In this document: piece by piece, positions 28,599-38,077 of the stretch
Numbering within the stretch: the stretch's first letter is position 1
Layout of the letters: every line of letters begins with the position of its first letter
Source: an uncultured Propionibacteriaceae bacterium
GTDB lineage: Bacteria > Actinomycetota > Actinomycetes > Propionibacteriales > Propionibacteriaceae
DNA length: 64,000 nucleotides
NCBI GenBank assembly: GCA_902805915.1
Contig: CADCUO010000067.1
Coordinates: 1 to 64,000 of the forward strand
Direction: 5' to 3'
Program-made: the position numbers and the translations under genes
The notes under the pieces: generated by a model
The model's database searches: none
Told to the model about the DNA's origin: nothing
What the model saw: the letters and a program-made list of their open reading frames with translations, nothing else

Positions 28599-30551
28599 AT
28601 GACAGGCGACCTGACGATGGTCGGCGACCGCTACCAGCTGGGCGACGCGCTGGGTCGCGGCGGCATGGCCGAGGTGCGCTACGCCGTCGACACGCGGCTA
28701 GGTCGACCGGTCGCGGTCAAGCGGCTCCGCTACGACCTGGCCACCGACCCCACCTTCCAGGCCCGATTCCGCCGCGAGGCACAGTCTGCCGCCGGGCTGA
28801 ACCACCCCACCATCGTCGCCGTGTACGACACCGGCGAGGAGCCCGACCCGAACACCGGCGTCTCGATCCCGTACATCGTGATGGAGCTGGTGGAGGGGCA
28901 GACGCTGCGCGACGTCATCCGGGACGGCCGAAAGCTTTTGCCCGAGCGGGCTCTGGAACTCACTCAGGGTGTGCTGGACGCGCTCGACTACAGCCACCGG
29001 GCCGGGATCATCCACCGCGACATCAAACCCGCCAACGTCATGCTGACTCCCACCGGGGACGTCAAGGTGATGGACTTCGGCATCGCCCGCGCCGTAGCCG
29101 ACACCTCAGCGACGATGACCCAAACAGCTGCCGTGATCGGCACCGCGCAGTACCTGTCCCCGGAACAGGCCCGGGGTGAGACGGTGGACGCCCGCAGCGA
29201 CCTCTACTCGGCCGGCTGTCTGCTGTACGAGCTGCTGGTTGGTCGCCCGCCCTTCATCGGGGACTCCCCGGTCAGCGTCGCGTACCAGCACGTACGGGAG
29301 CAGCCGGTCCCACCCAGCCAGCTGGACCCGATGATCAGTCCAGACATCGACGCGATCACCTTGAAGGCCCTGGCCAAGGACCCCGACGACCGCTACCAGT
29401 CGGCTCGGGAGATGCAGGCCGACATCTCCCGGGTGCTGGCCGGCCAACCAGCCACCGCGGTCGTGCCGCAGGTCAGCGAGCAGGACCAGCCGACCCGGAT
29501 AGGTGCGGTAGCGGCGGTGCTACCGTCCGCCGCCCTAGCGACCGAGCGGTTCGATGACCAGGAGGAGGAGCCGCGCAGGCGCCGCGCTGGGCTGGGGTGG
29601 TTCGTCGCCGGCCTGATCGCGCTGCTGCTCGGTGCCGGCGCGTACGCCCTGCTGCAGCTGACTCAGCCAAATCCACAGGCCGCCGTCGAGATGGTGGAAG
29701 TGCCCTCGGTGATCGGCTTCACCCAGGCGTCAGCCGACAGCACACTTCGCAACGCCGGCCTGGTGCCGAAGTTCAGTAAGGTCAGCGGCAGCGCCGGGGA
29801 GACCGTCGGCACCGCAACCAAGCAGTCGCCGCTACCTAACGACGAGGTTCCCGAGAACAGCACAGTGACGGTCGAGATCAACGTCGGTCCGAAACAGGCA
29901 ACGGTCCCCGACGGGCTGCAGGGCATGGATGTGGACGACGCTCGCAGACAGCTGGAGAGCGAGGGCCTGGTAGCCAGGGTGGAGCAGGCAGCGACTGAGC
30001 CGCCGGACTCCACCAAGGACGAGGTGCTGTCTGTGGTGCCTGGTGAGGGCCAGACCGTCCCGGCCGGAAGCGAGGTGGTGTTGACCGTCGCCACCGGCAA
30101 GTCGGTCGTGCCGAACTTCCTCGGGTCCTCCCGGCAGCGGGCCGCGGACGATGCGCGGGCTGCAGGTTTCGACACACCCACCTTCACCGAGAAGGAGAGC
30201 GACCAGCCAGCCGGTACGGTGATCGCTCAGAACGTGCCGGCCGGTACGCAGGTGTCTCGCGGCAGAGACTTAAAGCTCACCGTCGCAGTGCCCGAAACTG
30301 AGCAGAGACCGCGGCCCGACCCCGAGCCAGACCCGAAACCTGACCCCACCAAGGAGCCCGACCCCACCAAGGAGCCCGACCCCCCAGAGGAGCCGGATCC
30401 CGAACCCGAACCCACGGAGAAGCCTGACCCGACCAAACCGGCCCCGAAACCTAAGCCGAAACCCACCAAGGGTCCGCCGACCACCAACGCTCCAGCGCCC
30501 CCTCCCACGCCGCCTAACCCCTCACCGCGTGAGTCTGGGGCTGTCGGCTGA
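28599..30551 (+). CDS. pknB: PASTA-domain Ser/Thr protein kinase
   Basis: GDALGRGGMAEVRYAVDTRLGRPVAVKRL..HRDIKPANVMLTPTGDVKVMDFGIAR, TM helix, three PASTA repeats, Pro/Lys/Glu/Asp-rich C-tail. Confidence 0.95.
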   Translation: MTGDLTMVGDRYQLGDALGRGGMAEVRYAVDTRLGRPVAVKRLRYDLATDPTFQARFRREAQSAAGLNHPTIVAVYDTGEEPDPNTGVSIPYIVMELVEGQTLRDVIRDGRKLLPERALELTQGVLDALDYSHRAGIIHRDIKPANVMLTPTGDVKVMDFGIARAVADTSATMTQTAAVIGTAQYLSPEQARGETVDARSDLYSAGCLLYELLVGRPPFIGDSPVSVAYQHVREQPVPPSQLDPMISPDIDAITLKALAKDPDDRYQSAREMQADISRVLAGQPATAVVPQVSEQDQPTRIGAVAAVLPSAALATERFDDQEEEPRRRRAGLGWFVAGLIALLLGAGAYALLQLTQPNPQAAVEMVEVPSVIGFTQASADSTLRNAGLVPKFSKVSGSAGETVGTATKQSPLPNDEVPENSTVTVEINVGPKQATVPDGLQGMDVDDARRQLESEGLVARVEQAATEPPDSTKDEVLSVVPGEGQTVPAGSEVVLTVATGKSVVPNFLGSSRQRAADDARAAGFDTPTFTEKESDQPAGTVIAQNVPAGTQVSRGRDLKLTVAVPETEQRPRPDPEPDPKPDPTKEPDPTKEPDPPEEPDPEPEPTEKPDPTKPAPKPKPKPTKGPPTTNAPAPPPTPPNPSPRESGAVG

Positions 30552-30609
30552 GCCGAAAGAACAGCCGCGCTGAATCGAACGCCTGGGCGAATTGGCTTAT
30601 AGTGGGTCC

Positions 30610-31239
30610 ATGTCGACTCTGAGCCAGGGATCGCTGTTCGACCTCGGGAACGACATCGCCTTGCGCCCGTTGGCAGGGGCGATTCGACGCCGGCCGCTGA
30701 GCCGCGGGGCGTGGATCGACCTGCTTCCCGGCTGGCTGAGCGGCGCCGACCTACTGTTCGATGAGCTCGTCGACACTGTCGGTTGGCACGCCGAGGAACG
30801 CCAGATGTACGAGCGGGTGGTGGAGGTGCCGCGGCTGCTCCGCTTCTACGGCGAGCAGGAGACCTTGCCGCATCCCATCCTGGTGCAGGCCCGGGAGATG
30901 CTGAGCAGTCACTACGCCACGGAACTCGGCGAGCCGTTTCGGACTGCGGGCATGTGTCTGTACCGGGACGGCAAGGACTCCGTCGCCTGGCACGGCGACA
31001 CCATCGGACGTGGGAAGTCCTCCGACACGATGGTTGCCATCCTGTCCTTGGGGTCACCCCGTTCGCTGATGCTGAGGCCCCGCGGTGGTGGGGCGGCGAT
31101 CAGGCAGAACCTCGGGCACGGCGATCTGCTCGTCATGGGCGGCTCCTGTCAGCGCACCTGGGAGCACGCCATCCCGAAGACGACCAAGGCGGTCGGCCCC
31201 AGGATCAGCATCCAGTTCCGGCCCGCCGGAGTGCGTTGA
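30610..31239 (+). CDS. AlkB-like 2-oxoglutarate-dependent dioxygenase
   Basis: CLYRDGKDSVAWHGDTIGRGKSSDTMVAILSLGSPRSLMLRPRGGG..GDLLVMGGSCQRTWEHAIPKT..RISIQFR. Confidence 0.92.
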   Translation: MSTLSQGSLFDLGNDIALRPLAGAIRRRPLSRGAWIDLLPGWLSGADLLFDELVDTVGWHAEERQMYERVVEVPRLLRFYGEQETLPHPILVQAREMLSSHYATELGEPFRTAGMCLYRDGKDSVAWHGDTIGRGKSSDTMVAILSLGSPRSLMLRPRGGGAAIRQNLGHGDLLVMGGSCQRTWEHAIPKTTKAVGPRISIQFRPAGVR

Positions 31240-31245
31240 CCAGGG

Positions 31246-31884
31246 CTAATGAGTCGACATCAGCGGTGCCAGTCCAACCGCGCGGGAGGGTGCGTCGGTG
31301 TCGCCGCAGGCAGCCAGCCAGTTGGCCAACATCTGGTACCCACCTTCAGTCAGTACGGACTCCGGATGAAACTGGACCGCCTCGACCGGCAGCGTCTTGT
31401 GTCGCACCGCCATGATCACCCCGCTAGCGGTGGTTGCGGTGACCTCCAGCACGTCGGGCAGGCTGTCCGGCTCGATCGCGAGTGAGTGGTAGCGGGTGGC
31501 GGTGAACGGCGACGGCAGACCAGCGAGTACACCCGCACCGTGGTGCTCGATCAGGGACGTCTTCCCGTGCAGCAGTTCCGGCGCCCGGTCCACGACGCCG
31601 CCGTACGCCACACCGATGGACTGCAGACCCAGACAGACCCCGAAGATGGGAACAGTGCCGGCCTGGTTGCGGACCACGTCGATGCAGACACCAGCCTGCT
31701 CGGGCGTGCCGGGACCTGGGGAGAGCAGCACACCGTCGAACGGCTCGGCGAAGTGGGGGTCTGCGAACCGGGGGTCGTCGTTGCGCCACACCTCAACCTC
31801 GGCACCGATCTGGGCCAGGTACTGCACCAGGTTGTAGACGAAGGAGTCGTAGTTGTCGATCACCAGGATCTTCACTGTGGGCAC
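31246..31884 (-). CDS. trpG: Anthranilate/para-aminobenzoate synthase component II
   Basis: KILVIDNYDSFVYNLVQYLAQIGAEVEVWRND..LLSPGPGTPEQAGVC..PIFGVCLGLQSIGVAYGG..AVQFHPESVLTEGG. Confidence 0.94.
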   Translation of the reverse strand: MPTVKILVIDNYDSFVYNLVQYLAQIGAEVEVWRNDDPRFADPHFAEPFDGVLLSPGPGTPEQAGVCIDVVRNQAGTVPIFGVCLGLQSIGVAYGGVVDRAPELLHGKTSLIEHHGAGVLAGLPSPFTATRYHSLAIEPDSLPDVLEVTATTASGVIMAVRHKTLPVEAVQFHPESVLTEGGYQMLANWLAACGDTDAPSRAVGLAPLMSTH

Positions 31885-31913
31885 CGCCCCATTGTGGCAG
31901 CCTGTCGAGTGGG

Positions 31914-32750
31914 TCACCGGGGCGTGGGAGAGGCGATGACCCTGGGAGCTGGGGCATCCTGGTAGATGCTGGCATGCTGCAGCTCCAGCGCGCCCTGGTG
32001 CGAGGGCAGCTCGACCCGGGGCTCGACGTCCTCGGTGTAGACCAGCCCGTACGCGTCGACGTACTGCTTGTAGATGTCGATGAAGTCGGAGCTGTTCAAC
32101 GCTGTCTGGAGCTGCTCGGGGTTGCCGATGGCAGTGATCACGTACGGCGGCGCGTACGGGATCCCGTGCAGCACCACCGTATTGCCGACGCATTTGATCC
32201 CGGTCGTGGAGATCACCCTCTGACCTTGGATGGTCATCGCCTCGGCGCCGCCTTGCCACAGGGCGTTGACCACGGCCTGGATGTCCTGTTGGTGCACGAC
32301 GAGGTAGTCCGGTTCGACTCCCTCAGCGATGACGGAGGTGGGCGCATCGTCGAGTGTGACCGTCACCGCTGGTCCGACTACAGCCTGCAGCCCTGCATAT
32401 CGGCTCTGCTCCTCCAGCAGGGGAAGGAGGTTGGTGTTGTCGTTCGGGTCGGTGGTGAGCGCGTCGACCTCTCGTCGCAGTCCAGTGAGCTGCTCGGCCA
32501 GATCGCTGTTTTGCCGCGACTGTGCCTGCACCAGGCTGACCAGGTCGGTGTTGCGCCCCGGTCGCAGGTCGGTCCCTCTGGCGTTCAGAGCGCTGGCGAC
32601 CACCATCAGACTGGCGATCAGACACACTGTCGCAGTCAGCAGCCTGCCCAGGGCCGTACGGTCAGAGTGGCGTCGGCGCTGCCGGGACATGGCGCGGAGC
32701 AGGACGCGGCGGCCGCGGGCGATCACGTCGGCGACGCTTCGTCTGGCCAC
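31914..32750 (-). CDS. DUF881-family protein
   Basis: TM segment then coiled coil; GPAVTVTLDDAP..YLVVHQQDIQAVVNALWQGGAEAMTIQGQRVISTTGIKCVGNTVVLHGIPYAPPYVITAIG. Confidence 0.9.
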   Translation of the reverse strand: MARRSVADVIARGRRVLLRAMSRQRRRHSDRTALGRLLTATVCLIASLMVVASALNARGTDLRPGRNTDLVSLVQAQSRQNSDLAEQLTGLRREVDALTTDPNDNTNLLPLLEEQSRYAGLQAVVGPAVTVTLDDAPTSVIAEGVEPDYLVVHQQDIQAVVNALWQGGAEAMTIQGQRVISTTGIKCVGNTVVLHGIPYAPPYVITAIGNPEQLQTALNSSDFIDIYKQYVDAYGLVYTEDVEPRVELPSHQGALELQHASIYQDAPAPRVIASPTPR

Positions 32751-32854
32751 TGCATCCCCTTCCTCAGCCTCGGATGTCCCAGGTCGGACGGCGACAATGG
32801 CTAAGGTTACGTGTCATTGACTACGCTACCTAGTCAAACCAGCAAGGAGAGAGT

Positions 32855-33124
32855 GTGCCTGAGTCCAAACCGCGCAAGTCCGTTGCAATGCGGAAGCGGA
32901 AGACCAACCCCGAGGCCAAGCCACAGAAGGTGAAGGGGCCCGCCAACCGCCGCTGGGTGCCGCCTGTGTTCATCACCGTCGGCCTGCTGGGCGTGGCCTG
33001 GCTGGTCACGTACTACGTGGCCGGGCAGTACATCCCCTTCATGACCGAGCTTGGCAACTGGAACATCTTGATCGGCATGGGTGGAATGGCGGCTGCGTTC
33101 GGTATCGCCACCCTTTGGACGTAG
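32855..33124 (+). CDS. crgA: Cell division protein CrgA
   Basis: MPESKPRKSVAMRKRK..NRRWVPPVFITVGLLGVAWLVTYYVAGQYIPFMTELGNWNILIGMGGMAAAFGIATLW. Two TM helices. Confidence 0.95.
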   Translation: MPESKPRKSVAMRKRKTNPEAKPQKVKGPANRRWVPPVFITVGLLGVAWLVTYYVAGQYIPFMTELGNWNILIGMGGMAAAFGIATLWT

Positions 33125-33177
33125 TGCGGCGACCGCGCTGAGCTGCTGGCTCGCCGTACCGAACGACACCGGTGTAA

Positions 33178-33208
33178 TTCTCCACAGTGTGGACAACGTT
33201 GTGGACAA
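33178..33208. promoter_or_regulatory. Cluster of DnaA-box-like sequences
   Basis: Two exact TGTGGACAA (TTGTCCACA on the opposite strand) at 33188-33196 and 33200-33208, plus ttctccaca at 33178-33186. Confidence 0.6.
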
Positions 33209-33234
33209 GTCCCGGTACACCCCCAGGAGGGCAG

Positions 33235-34701
33235 ATGTCTGGAGATCCGGCTGAGCTGATAGCTGGAGTGCCGTCCCGCCTGCTGATCGGAGGGACCTGG
33301 ACGGACGCGGCGCAGGGCCGCACCTTCGCCGTCGAGAACCCGGCCACCGCAAGGAAGATCGCGTCTGTGGCCGACGCAGACGCCAGCGATGCCAGCGCAG
33401 CGCTTGATGCCGCGGTGGCAGCGGCCGACCATTGGGCCGCCACCCCGCCGCGCCAACGGGCTGAGATCCTGCGGACGGCGTTCGACCTGCTCCAGGATCG
33501 GCGCGACGACTTCGCCTTGCTGATGACCTTGGAGATGGGCAAGCCACTGGCCGAGTCTGACGCCGAGGTGACCTACGGCGGGGAGTTCCTGCGCTGGTTC
33601 TCCGAGGAGGCGGTGCGGATCACCGGCCGGTACGGCGTCAACCCGGAGGGGACCGGCCGGACCATCGTGACGCGGCATCCGGTGGGGCCGTGCTATCTGA
33701 TCACCCCATGGAACTTCCCGCTCGCCATGGCCACCCGCAAGATCGCGCCGGCGCTGGCGGCCGGCTGCACCGTGGTGGTGAAGCCGGCAGAGCTCACTCC
33801 GCTGACCACCTTGTACCTGGCGCAGCTGATGATCGACGCCGGTGTTCCGGACGGGGTGCTGAACGTGATCACCACCAGCGCAGCGAAGCAGACCTCGGCC
33901 TCGATCCTCACCGACCCGCGGCTCCGCAAGCTCAGCTTCACCGGCTCCACGCCGGTAGGGATCAGCCTGCTGAAACAGGCGGCCGACCAGGTGCTGCGTA
34001 CCTCGATGGAGTTGGGCGGCAACGCACCCTTCCTGGTTTTCGACGATGCCGACCTGGACGAGGCAGTGGCCGGCGCCATGCTCGCCAAGTTCCGCAACAT
34101 GGGCGAGGCGTGCACCGCCGCCAACCGCTTCCTCGTGCAGGAGTCGGTCACGGAGAAGTTCGCCCGCCGGATGGCGGACCGGGCTCAGGAGCTGAAGGTG
34201 GGCGACGGCACCGAACCCGAGACCAGGATCGGACCGCTGATCGAGGCCAAGGCCATCCGGAAGGTCCAAGACCTGGTCAATGACGCCCGAACCCGCGGCG
34301 CAAGGGTGGTGACCGGCGGGGAGACGCTGGATCGTGCTGGCTACTTCTACCAGCCGACGGTGCTCCGTGACGTGCCAGCCGAGGCCCACCTCACCAGCAC
34401 CGAGATCTTCGGGCCAGTCGTCGCGATCACCCCGTTCAGCGACGAGGACGAGGCGGTCAGGCTTGCCAACGACACCCCGTACGGCCTGGTCAGCTACGTC
34501 TATACCAAGTCGCTAGCGCGGGGACAACGAATGATGGAGCGGTTGGAGACCGGCATGATGGGGCTGAACACCGGGGTCATCTCCAACGCCTAAGCGCCGT
34601 TCGGCGGCGTGAAGCAATCGGGCCTGGGCCGCGAGGGCGGATTTGAGGGGATTGCGGAGTACCTCTCCACCAAGTACACGATGACGCCCAGCCCGTACTG
34701 A
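33235..34701 (+). pseudogene. gabD: NAD(P)-dependent succinate-semialdehyde dehydrogenase-like gene interrupted by in-frame TAA at 34591-34593
   Basis: ALDH motifs (TPWNFPLAMATRKIAPALAAGCTVVVKPAELTP, LELGGNAPFLV-type, GEACTAANRF). After the TAA the same frame continues [35 protein letters not shown] to TGA at 34699-34701. Confidence 0.85.
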
Positions 34702-34823
34702 GTGCGGACCCGCAACGGGCGGAACAAGCAGTCGGCGTTGGCTGTTGGGCGGATGAAGGGCTGGCACGGTGCCAGCACCCGTACCACCCGAGTCGCGGTC
34801 TGGACCGCCGATCAGGAGACGTC

Positions 34824-35477
34824 ATGACTGAAACAATTTCCGCCGCGCCCGCAGCCGCTGTCACCGGCGACGCTGGCCGGAGCCGCGCCGACTTCTGGTT
34901 CGACCCGCTATGTCCGTTCTGCTGGATCACGTCGCGCTGGATCTTCGAGGTGGAGCGGGTTCGCGACGTTGAGACCCACTTCCACGTGATGAGCCTGGCG
35001 GTGCTCAACGAGGGCCGCGACGTCCCGGACGACTACCGCGAGGCGATGGAGAAGGCATGGGGCCTAGTCCGCGTCGCTACCGCCGCCGCTCAGCTGAAGG
35101 GCGACCAGATCTTGTCACCGCTCTACACCGCCATGGGAACCCGGATCCACAACCAAGGCAACTCCGACTTCGCATCCGTAATCGCGGAGTCGCTGGCCGA
35201 GGTGGGCCTACCAGTCGAGCTGGCGGATGCGGCGGACTCTACCGCCTACGACGAGGCGCTCCGCGCCAGCCACCATGCCGGGATGGACAAGGTCGGTGAG
35301 GGTGTGGGCACGCCGACCATCCATGTCAACGGCGTCGCGTTCTTCGGCCCGGTGATCTCCCGCATCCCCCAAGGGCAGGAGGCAGGTGAGCTGTGGGACG
35401 CCACCGTGACCCTGGCTCGGTTCCCGTACTTCTCCGAAATCAAGCGGGAGCGCACCGGCGAGTTGGACTTCAGCTGA
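34824..35477 (+). CDS. DsbA-family/mycothiol-dependent nitroreductase-like protein (Rv2466c type)
   Basis: [79 protein letters not shown] (CPFC motif). Confidence 0.9.
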   Translation: MTETISAAPAAAVTGDAGRSRADFWFDPLCPFCWITSRWIFEVERVRDVETHFHVMSLAVLNEGRDVPDDYREAMEKAWGLVRVATAAAQLKGDQILSPLYTAMGTRIHNQGNSDFASVIAESLAEVGLPVELADAADSTAYDEALRASHHAGMDKVGEGVGTPTIHVNGVAFFGPVISRIPQGQEAGELWDATVTLARFPYFSEIKRERTGELDFS

Positions 35478-35514
35478 GCGGCGGTCGGACTGCGCCTGCC
35501 GACTTTCGGGGCCG

Positions 35515-36048
35515 CTACTGGAGCTCTGGCTTCGCCGGGAACCAGGTGTAGTCAATCCGGTCCCTGCTGAGACGCGCCTCCACGAGCAGAGCCCCTCCGG
35601 CCACCAAGGTGGGCAGCCAGGCGTAGCCGGGCACGCCCGGTAGGTCGGCTGCAACCATCAGGTACCAGCCCAGTAGGCAGATCAGGGCACCCGCCGTCAG
35701 TAGCCCGCCACCGATGACCATCATCCACCACAGCCACCGGTTGAGGTCGTCACCGGCGACAGCCCAGAAGGTCACCAGACCCAGCAGGAGCCCGAGCTGG
35801 TGCAACGCGATGCCGAGGTAGGTGACGTTCAGCCCGATCCCAAGCGGCAGTGAGGGTGCCCGGCCAAGGGATAGAGCGTCGACATTGAGGAAGTAGTGGC
35901 CGGCCGGCAGCAGCCATCGCTCCGGACTATCGGCGCCGCGGATGCTGACATGTGGCAGCAGCAGGCTCAGCACCAGCATCACCCCGATGCCGGCGGCGGT
36001 CAGGCGGCGCCTTCGGATCACCGCGGCCGTGTCCGGCACGTCACTCAT
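35515..36048 (-). CDS. Membrane protein of unknown function
   Basis: Several hydrophobic segments; coherent ORF. Confidence 0.75.
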   Translation of the reverse strand: MSDVPDTAAVIRRRRLTAAGIGVMLVLSLLLPHVSIRGADSPERWLLPAGHYFLNVDALSLGRAPSLPLGIGLNVTYLGIALHQLGLLLGLVTFWAVAGDDLNRWLWWMMVIGGGLLTAGALICLLGWYLMVAADLPGVPGYAWLPTLVAGGALLVEARLSRDRIDYTWFPAKPELQ

Positions 36049-36128
36049 ACACAGACCTTACGGTGATGGGCCGGAACTGCACCGACCCGCAGAGCAACGC
36101 GGGCAGATGCAGTCCAAGTTGGGTCAGG

Positions 36129-36578
36129 TCAGGCCTGAGCAACCAGCGTGACCGGCACGTGCGCGGTGACGGCGTCGTGCAGCTTAACCCCGACGGTGTG
36201 GGTCCCCAGATTGCGGATCGGCTTGCCAATCTCGACAGAACGCTTGTCCACCGAGGGACCGCCGGCCTTCTTGATGGCGCCGGAGATGTCAGCAGCCGTG
36301 ACGGCGCCGAACAGCTTGCCCGTGCTGCCGGCCCGAACCGGCAGCTCCACGGTCAGGCCCTCAATCTGCTGACGGACCTCTTGAGCATGGTCCAGACCGC
36401 GGATCTCTCGAGCATCCCGGCTGCGCTTGATGCCCTCGATCTGCTTCTCACCGCCGCGGCTCCAGCGGACGGCAAACCCACGCGGCACCAGGTAGTTCCG
36501 GCCGTAGCCGTCCTTCACCTCCACCACATCACCGGCCGTACCGAGGTTGTCGACGGCTGCAGTCAAAATGAGCTTCAT
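36129..36578 (-). CDS. rplI: 50S ribosomal protein L9
   Basis: MKLILTAAVDNLGTAGDVVEVKDGYGRNYLVPRGFAV. Confidence 0.97.
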   Translation of the reverse strand: MKLILTAAVDNLGTAGDVVEVKDGYGRNYLVPRGFAVRWSRGGEKQIEGIKRSRDAREIRGLDHAQEVRQQIEGLTVELPVRAGSTGKLFGAVTAADISGAIKKAGGPSVDKRSVEIGKPIRNLGTHTVGVKLHDAVTAHVPVTLVAQA

Positions 36579-36595
36579 ATCTCTGCCTTTCCGAC

Positions 36596-36832
36596 TCAGC
36601 GGGCCGTCGAGGCGTACGGCAACAGCGCAACCTCGCGAGCATTCTTGATGGCGATGGCGACCTTGCGCTGCTCCTGAACAGACAGCCCGGTCACCCGGCG
36701 GGCGCGAATCTTCCCGCGCTCGGAGATGAACTTCCGCAGGGTCGCGGTGTCCTTGTAGTCGATGTTCTGGCCGGCCTTGAGAGGGTTTGACTTCTTCTTG
36801 ACCTTGCGCTGAACAGGTGGGGAACTGGCCAT
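36596..36832 (-). CDS. rpsR: 30S ribosomal protein S18, cysteine-free form
   Basis: [55 protein letters not shown]; no Cys residues. Confidence 0.97.
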   Translation of the reverse strand: MASSPPVQRKVKKKSNPLKAGQNIDYKDTATLRKFISERGKIRARRVTGLSVQEQRKVAIAIKNAREVALLPYASTAR

Positions 36833-36931
36833 TGTGGTGCTCCTTCCGAGCCCGGCCGGGACCTGTTTCCCGTGGCCGGAATGTGCCTTGGTTTGTCTAG
36901 TGAATGGAACGCGTCCGAATCCGCTGACGGA

Positions 36932-37477
36932 TCAGAACGGTGGCTCTTCGCTCTGGGGCGTCGCCCACGGGTCGGAACCGGAGGAACGAGGGCTGCTCTG
37001 GCCGCCACCGGAGTTGCCGGTCGCCCACGGATCATCTCCGAAGCCGCCGCCGCCACCGCCTTGGCCGCCACCGGCCGGACGGCCGCCGCCGCCGCCACCT
37101 TGACCGCCACCGCTGGTGGTCCGGGTGACCTTGGCCGTGGCGTACCGCAGCGCCGGTCCGATCTCGTCGACGTCGACCTCGAAGACCGTACGACGCTCAC
37201 CTTCGCGGGTCTCGTAGCTGCGGGACTTGAGCCGCCCGGAGACGATGACCCGCATCCCCTTCTGGAGGGACTCAGCAACGTTCTCAGCTGCCTGCCGCCA
37301 GACGGCGCAGTTGAGGAACATCGCCTCGCCGTCTTTCCATTCGTTCGACTGGCGGTCGAACGTACGAGGGGTCGAGGCCACAGTGAAGTTGGCCACGGCC
37401 GCACCCGAGGGGGTGAAGCGGAGCTCTGGATCGGCGGTGAGGTTGCCGACCAGGGTGATAGGGGTTTCGCCTGCCAT
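36932..37477 (-). CDS. ssb: Single-stranded DNA-binding protein
   Basis: [84 protein letters not shown]; Gly-rich tail; acidic end EEPPF. Confidence 0.97.
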   Translation of the reverse strand: MAGETPITLVGNLTADPELRFTPSGAAVANFTVASTPRTFDRQSNEWKDGEAMFLNCAVWRQAAENVAESLQKGMRVIVSGRLKSRSYETREGERRTVFEVDVDEIGPALRYATAKVTRTTSGGGQGGGGGGRPAGGGQGGGGGGFGDDPWATGNSGGGQSSPRSSGSDPWATPQSEEPPF

Positions 37478-37599
37478 GTGGGTCTCCGTGATGAGCGTTG
37501 ATAGTGGGGTGGCCTTCGTTCCCGGAGGAGCGAACGCCGATGCGCCCTAGCGTGCCAGGAAGTGCTGACAGTAGGGCGGCCAGATCGCAGATCTGTGGA

Positions 37600-37890
37600 T
37601 CAGCGGAGGTCGGGACGGATTACCTTGGTCCGCATGATCGACTCGTTGATCGAGAACTGGCGGTCCAGCTCCGTCACATCGGCCGGTGCTGCGGTGAGGT
37701 CGATGACCGCGTAGATGCCCTCGGACTTCTTCTGGATCTCGTAGGCCAGCCGGCGACGACCCCATACCTCCAGGCTGTCAACCGTGCCTCCGCCCTTGGT
37801 GATGACGGTCAGGTACTGCTCGAGCGTCGGCTGTACCGTGCGCTCGTCGGTGTCGGGGTCCATGATGACCATGACTTCGTATTTTCGCAT
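37600..37890 (-). CDS. rpsF: 30S ribosomal protein S6
   Basis: [52 protein letters not shown]. Confidence 0.97.
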   Translation of the reverse strand: MRKYEVMVIMDPDTDERTVQPTLEQYLTVITKGGGTVDSLEVWGRRRLAYEIQKKSEGIYAVIDLTAAPADVTELDRQFSINESIMRTKVIRPDLR

Positions 37891-37919
37891 GCGCGAACCC
37901 ACCTCCTCTGGTCTTGGCG

Positions 37920-37940
37920 GCCATGGGACGTCCCCATGGC
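37920..37940 (-). promoter_or_regulatory. Hairpin in the rpsF 5' leader, candidate S6:S18-type autoregulatory element
   Basis: 8-bp perfect arms gccatggg / cccatggc around acgtc, 30 nt upstream of the rpsF ATG. Confidence 0.4.
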
Positions 37941-38077
37941 AGGAGGGCGAATGCTTGATCCGGACCGCTCTGCGGGCCCGCATCGGTTAGGCCGAGATCA
38001 TCTCGATGACCTCGCCAGCGAGCCAGGATACCGGCTGGATACGTCGTGAAGCGAATCCGGCCGAGCGCGCAGAGCGG

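Noticed and set aside
33178-33208. oriC
   Set aside because: A DnaA-box-like triplet exists, but there is no dnaA/dnaN and no AT-rich unwinding region nearby, so an origin call is not supported.
33013-34389. 458-aa minus-strand ORF opposite the gabD-like gene
   Set aside because: Antisense artefact of high GC3; the plus strand carries clear ALDH motifs.
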